This document shows positions 61,136 to 64,000 of a stretch of DNA of 64,000 bases, piece after piece. The stretch comes from an uncultured Bacteroides sp. Its GTDB lineage: Bacteria; Bacteroidota; Bacteroidia; Bacteroidales; Bacteroidaceae. Below the pieces are notes generated by a model. It was not told where the DNA came from. It searched no databases and saw only the letters and a list, made by a program, of their open reading frames with translations. Numbering within the stretch: position 1 is the first letter of the stretch; each line of letters opens with the position of its first letter. The stretch is taken from contig NZ_OY782578.1 in assembly GCF_963677945.1 (NCBI RefSeq), forward strand, positions 4,245,258 to 4,309,257, read 5' to 3'. Both the position numbers and the translations under genes were made by a program.

Positions 61136-61894
61136 TCAAAGTGAATTCACAATTTGTTTAATCTTGAAGAAATACTTAAGCCATATCATAGGCTCGCAAG
61201 CAAACAACCCATTTTCTTTCAACGCGCGTACTGTCTCCTTGTTGAGCAGCATTTTATTCTTCAGATTCGTACTTACACCACCCAATCGGAAAGTCAGGAT
61301 AGCTTCTGGCACATACTTCATTTTCACTTTATTCACGTATGCAAAACGCATAATCAGTTCAAAGTCTGCAGCAATCTTATAACCTAACTTGTAGTAGCCG
61401 TATTTCTCAAACAAATCCTTTTTTGCATAAAACGTTGGATGAGACGGCATCATTCCTATACGATACATCCATGTACTAAAGAAACTTCCGCTATACCTGA
61501 ATCGCTTGCCATTCTCTTCGTTTACATCTTCCTCATCCGCATAGATTGCTTCCGTTTGGCCGTTTTCAAAAGCCTTGGCAATCACATCAAAAGTATCCGT
61601 TCTATGGAAATAGTCATCAGAATTGATAATACCCACCACATCGCCAGTTGCCATTTTGATGCCCTTGTTAATAGCATCATACAAACCTTTATCTGGTTCT
61701 GAAATCCAACGCATACGTCCGTCAAAGCGAGTTTCGTACTCCTTCAGAAGCTCTACGGTATTATCCTTCGATTTACCATCTACGATGATATATTCATAGT
61801 TTTTATAGTTTTGCTTCAGTACACCTTCAATAGCATCCTTTATAACATGAGCACGATTGAACGTAACTGTAACAATAGAAATCTTTACACCCAT
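61136..61894 (-). CDS. Family 2 glycosyltransferase
   Basis: 252 residues. GT-A fold: ISIVTVTFNRAHVIKDAIEG, IIVDGKSKDNTVELL, DKGLYDAINKGI, GIINSDDYF (DxD-type metal site), TFYAKKDLFEKYGYY. It adds a sugar from a nucleotide donor onto a growing polysaccharide. Its start lies 2 bp from the end of the epimerase gene upstream. Confidence 0.9.
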   Translation of the reverse strand: MGVKISIVTVTFNRAHVIKDAIEGVLKQNYKNYEYIIVDGKSKDNTVELLKEYETRFDGRMRWISEPDKGLYDAINKGIKMATGDVVGIINSDDYFHRTDTFDVIAKAFENGQTEAIYADEEDVNEENGKRFRYSGSFFSTWMYRIGMMPSHPTFYAKKDLFEKYGYYKLGYKIAADFELIMRFAYVNKVKMKYVPEAILTFRLGGVSTNLKNKMLLNKETVRALKENGLFACEPMIWLKYFFKIKQIVNSL

Positions 61895-61896
61895 AA

Positions 61897-62808
61897 TTAA
61901 ACTTTCATATGTGCATTTGCAATTCTTCTAATGCTCTCCTCGTAGCTCACCACACGGTACTTACCGTCGAAGTGGTTGGAGATGCTCATGTCGTAGGCAA
62001 TGTTGCCGAATGCCTTGTGGATAAAGCACAACTGAGGCAACTTGCTCAGCAGACGCAAAGCTGGATTGAAGATGCGGGTTTGCCACATCTTGTTGCCCAC
62101 AGCCTTGGCAATGTCTGCCACAATCTTGCTGGTCTTGATGTAGCACTCCTGCTGAGGATAGTATATACCGCCCTTGTTATTCTCGATAATCAAACGGATC
62201 AACTCGCACAGGTTATCTACATACACCATACTCTGCTTGTTCTCCAGCTTAGGGAAGATAGGCATCTTCTTGGCGAAGTTCACCAGACGAGGGAAGTTGT
62301 CGCGTGCATACTCGCTATAGATCAATGGCGGACGCATGATAGCCATCTGGAAGCCCGCCTGTCCTGAGCCTGTCGAAGTATCTACCAGTTTCAGCAATCC
62401 ACGTTCTGCCATCATCTTACTCTTGCCATATACAGTTGGTTCCGATGGTACAGTTTCTGCCGTAATCATCTTCTCCTCACCCAGACCGCTCATGTCGCCA
62501 TACACAATCTGGCTGCTCATCTGCACAAACAAGGGCACACCTTCGGCCTTTGCCTTGGTAGCCACATCGATAGGCAGCTGACCATTCACCTGATAGTACA
62601 GTTCCTCACTACCCTGGCGAGCATTAGCGTGAGCCAATCCGCTCACGTTATATACTGCATCATATCCGGTAAAGTCAGCCTCTGCCCACTTTCTGTTCAT
62701 ACTATCCACCGCATCAATCTGCCAATTAGGATAGTTCTTTTTGATATATTCTGTAAACTTGCCGCCGATGTAACCACCTACACCAACCAGCATCACTTTC
62801 TTTGCCAT
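61897..62808 (-). CDS. NAD-dependent epimerase/dehydratase (SDR)
   Basis: 303 residues. N-terminal GVGGYIGGKFTEYI (NAD-binding), VQMSSQIVYGD, VYGKSKMMAE (Y-x3-K) and RPPLIYSEYA. The insert TSTGSGQAG near 147 interrupts an otherwise normal SDR sequence and is encoded by a 21-bp dispersed-repeat-like element (62358-62378), in frame. Sugar epimerase or dehydratase for the surface polysaccharide. More GC-rich than the genes at 33-45 kb. Confidence 0.88.
   Translation of the reverse strand: MAKKVMLVGVGGYIGGKFTEYIKKNYPNWQIDAVDSMNRKWAEADFTGYDAVYNVSGLAHANARQGSEELYYQVNGQLPIDVATKAKAEGVPLFVQMSSQIVYGDMSGLGEEKMITAETVPSEPTVYGKSKMMAERGLLKLVDTSTGSGQAGFQMAIMRPPLIYSEYARDNFPRLVNFAKKMPIFPKLENKQSMVYVDNLCELIRLIIENNKGGIYYPQQECYIKTSKIVADIAKAVGNKMWQTRIFNPALRLLSKLPQLCFIHKAFGNIAYDMSISNHFDGKYRVVSYEESIRRIANAHMKV
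62358..62378. repeat. REP-like 21-bp element inside the epimerase gene
   Basis: Contains GAGCCTGTCGAAG, a word common in dispersed repeats of several bacterial phyla. It adds about seven codons in frame (TSTGSGQAG region). Confidence 0.6.
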
Positions 62809-62809
62809 A

Positions 62810-63955
62810 TTATTTGAAATTTTCCCAATTCTTGATCACTTCATCCCAAGGACCGCGGTCCTCCTTATCGTAGATATACACGCACTTGGCGTCCTTGAAG
62901 TCGCGCAACCACTCGGCAATCGAGCACATGCCACCCTCCACACGCTTTGCATAATCAATCACCTCACTCATGCTGGTGAAAGGCTCAAACTCCTTGCGGT
63001 CGGCAGGATCGATGCATCCGTTCTCCATGCCCTTGATCCAGAGGTATGGCAATGGCATGCCGGCAAACTTACCCGTTGGGTTCCAAGCCGAAGCACGGAA
63101 GTTGGTCTCCATGAAGTAGTAGGTGCCGTCCTTGTCGATGAGGAACTCCACCTCGAACACGCCCTCGAAGCCAATCTCTTCGAACATGGCCTGCAGTTTT
63201 GCCTCCATCTTCTTGTCCTCGAACATCTTCACATCGTGATAAGGGCTGTAGTAACCCTGAATGAGGTACTTCCACTTCATCTCGGTCACAATCTGCATGT
63301 CCTTACCATTGTTGATGCAGTAACCCTCCAGCGCCATCTCGTTCTGCTTGTCCACAAAGTGCTGAATCATAATCAGCGGACTCTCAATCTTCACGATGGC
63401 ATCCTTCAGTTCCTGCTCGTTCTGGCAGATATACACGTCAGCCTTCCAGCTGCCCGAGTTAGGCGAAATATCCTTGGTGATGATTGGGTACCACAGGTTC
63501 TCTGGCAGAGCGTCATCCTTGCTGATTATATAGCTGTCCAGCACGTTGAATCCGTGACGCTTGGCGCATTGCTGAATCTCGTACTTGTCCATAAACTCGT
63601 TGATGCGACCCGTACGTCCGGCATTGTAGGTGATGAACTGGTCCTTCCACTCATCATAGTGCAGGTCAAAGTAGCCCACCGACTTATCGTCCGAGAATAC
63701 GATGTAGGGTTTCTTGCCGGTCTCCTCAGCCAAGTGACCATAGGTCTCCATCAGCAACTTGAAACCATCCTCTACCGAGTCCACACAATGCAGCTCTGAG
63801 ATGTACTTACTCTTCGTAGCCACCTCGTAGCGTCTCTTCACCGAGATGTAAACAGGATTAACACCGTTCTCGCCCAAGGCGCGAATCATATTCAGCGGAT
63901 TGTAATGCTCCAGTGCAAACACGATGCACAAATGGCCGTTATATTGATTGTTCAT
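62810..63955 (-). CDS. ATP-grasp-family ligase
   Basis: 381 residues. The ATP-grasp fold shows YPIITKDISPNSGSWKADVY (ATP-binding), FVDKQNEMALEGYCINNGK, EVEFLIDKDGTYYFMETNFR (metal-binding Glu/Asn pair) and the closing SAWNPTGKFAGM. These enzymes form amide bonds, for instance adding an amino acid to a sugar. The start codon at 63955 is 45 bp from the window end, so the operon probably begins outside. Confidence 0.88.
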   Translation of the reverse strand: MNNQYNGHLCIVFALEHYNPLNMIRALGENGVNPVYISVKRRYEVATKSKYISELHCVDSVEDGFKLLMETYGHLAEETGKKPYIVFSDDKSVGYFDLHYDEWKDQFITYNAGRTGRINEFMDKYEIQQCAKRHGFNVLDSYIISKDDALPENLWYPIITKDISPNSGSWKADVYICQNEQELKDAIVKIESPLIMIQHFVDKQNEMALEGYCINNGKDMQIVTEMKWKYLIQGYYSPYHDVKMFEDKKMEAKLQAMFEEIGFEGVFEVEFLIDKDGTYYFMETNFRASAWNPTGKFAGMPLPYLWIKGMENGCIDPADRKEFEPFTSMSEVIDYAKRVEGGMCSIAEWLRDFKDAKCVYIYDKEDRGPWDEVIKNWENFK

Positions 63956-64000
63956 ATCTGTAAATATGTCTTATTTATTCTTGATTACATTTACTAAGTA

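Overview
The window looks like chromosomal DNA from a member of the Bacteroidales, probably close to Bacteroides. The evidence is the set of fimbrillin lipoproteins, a SusC/SusD pair with an ECF sigma/FecR switch, a T9SS-type sorting tail, a VapE / DUF4248 / HU / amidase module typical of Bacteroides capsule regions, and several promoters of the Bacteroides TTTG / TAnnTTTG type. No tRNA, rRNA, CRISPR array or intact insertion sequence was seen.

Region by region. 1-7.8 kb: a minus-strand surface-fimbria operon: GIY-YIG-like small protein, OmpA-family protein, FimB/Mfa2-like anchor, then five fimbrillin-like lipoproteins, one fused to BspA-type leucine-rich repeats and the last cut by the window edge. 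8.1-9.8 kb: a membrane TPR/AraC hybrid regulator. 10-13 kb: a second fimbrillin operon ending in a truncated P-type-ATPase-like membrane protein. Both operons start behind the same conserved block of about 125 bp. 13.4-18.3 kb: an AbiJ-like protein, a WecA/MraY-type sugar-phosphate transferase, a 51-residue membrane protein and a secreted GH5 glucanase. 19.3-29.1 kb: eight tightly packed plus-strand genes encoding a papain-like protein, two dynamin-like GTPases, an Hsp70-FHA fusion, a Ser/Thr kinase with zinc ribbons, a membrane PP2C phosphatase and two zinc-ribbon membrane proteins carrying WG-like or BACON/MORN repeats. This is the most unusual system here. 29.4-30.5 kb: gene debris. 30.6-33.2 kb: vapE and its upstream gene. 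33.5-45.7 kb: two thioredoxin-like proteins and a SusCD locus with ECF sigma and FecR. 45.9-48.8 kb: a duplicated 3' end of vapE followed by DUF4248, HU, a small coiled-coil protein and an amidase. 49-54.8 kb: an AAA/DUF4143 protein, two miniature VapE-like ATPases and a CapD-like dehydratase. 55-58.3 kb: GDP-mannose/GDP-fucose genes. 58.4-64 kb: minus-strand surface-polysaccharide genes with several broken ones.

Two structural themes run through the window. First, nine copies of an intergenic repeat (about 120-360 bp) sit at the borders of the accessory modules; the core is an imperfect inverted repeat with at least one compensatory base-pair change between copies. Second, several modules have left partial duplicates: a vapE tail at both ends of the SusCD segment, an AbiJ-like/WecA scar, and a CapD tail. 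This suggests repeated recombination at module borders. The polysaccharide genes probably act together: GDP-mannose from ManC is converted by Gmd and Fcl to GDP-L-fucose, CapD and WecA-type enzymes make and load the first sugar, and the glycosyltransferase, epimerase, PIG-L deacetylase and acetyltransferase extend or modify a capsule or O-antigen-like glycan.
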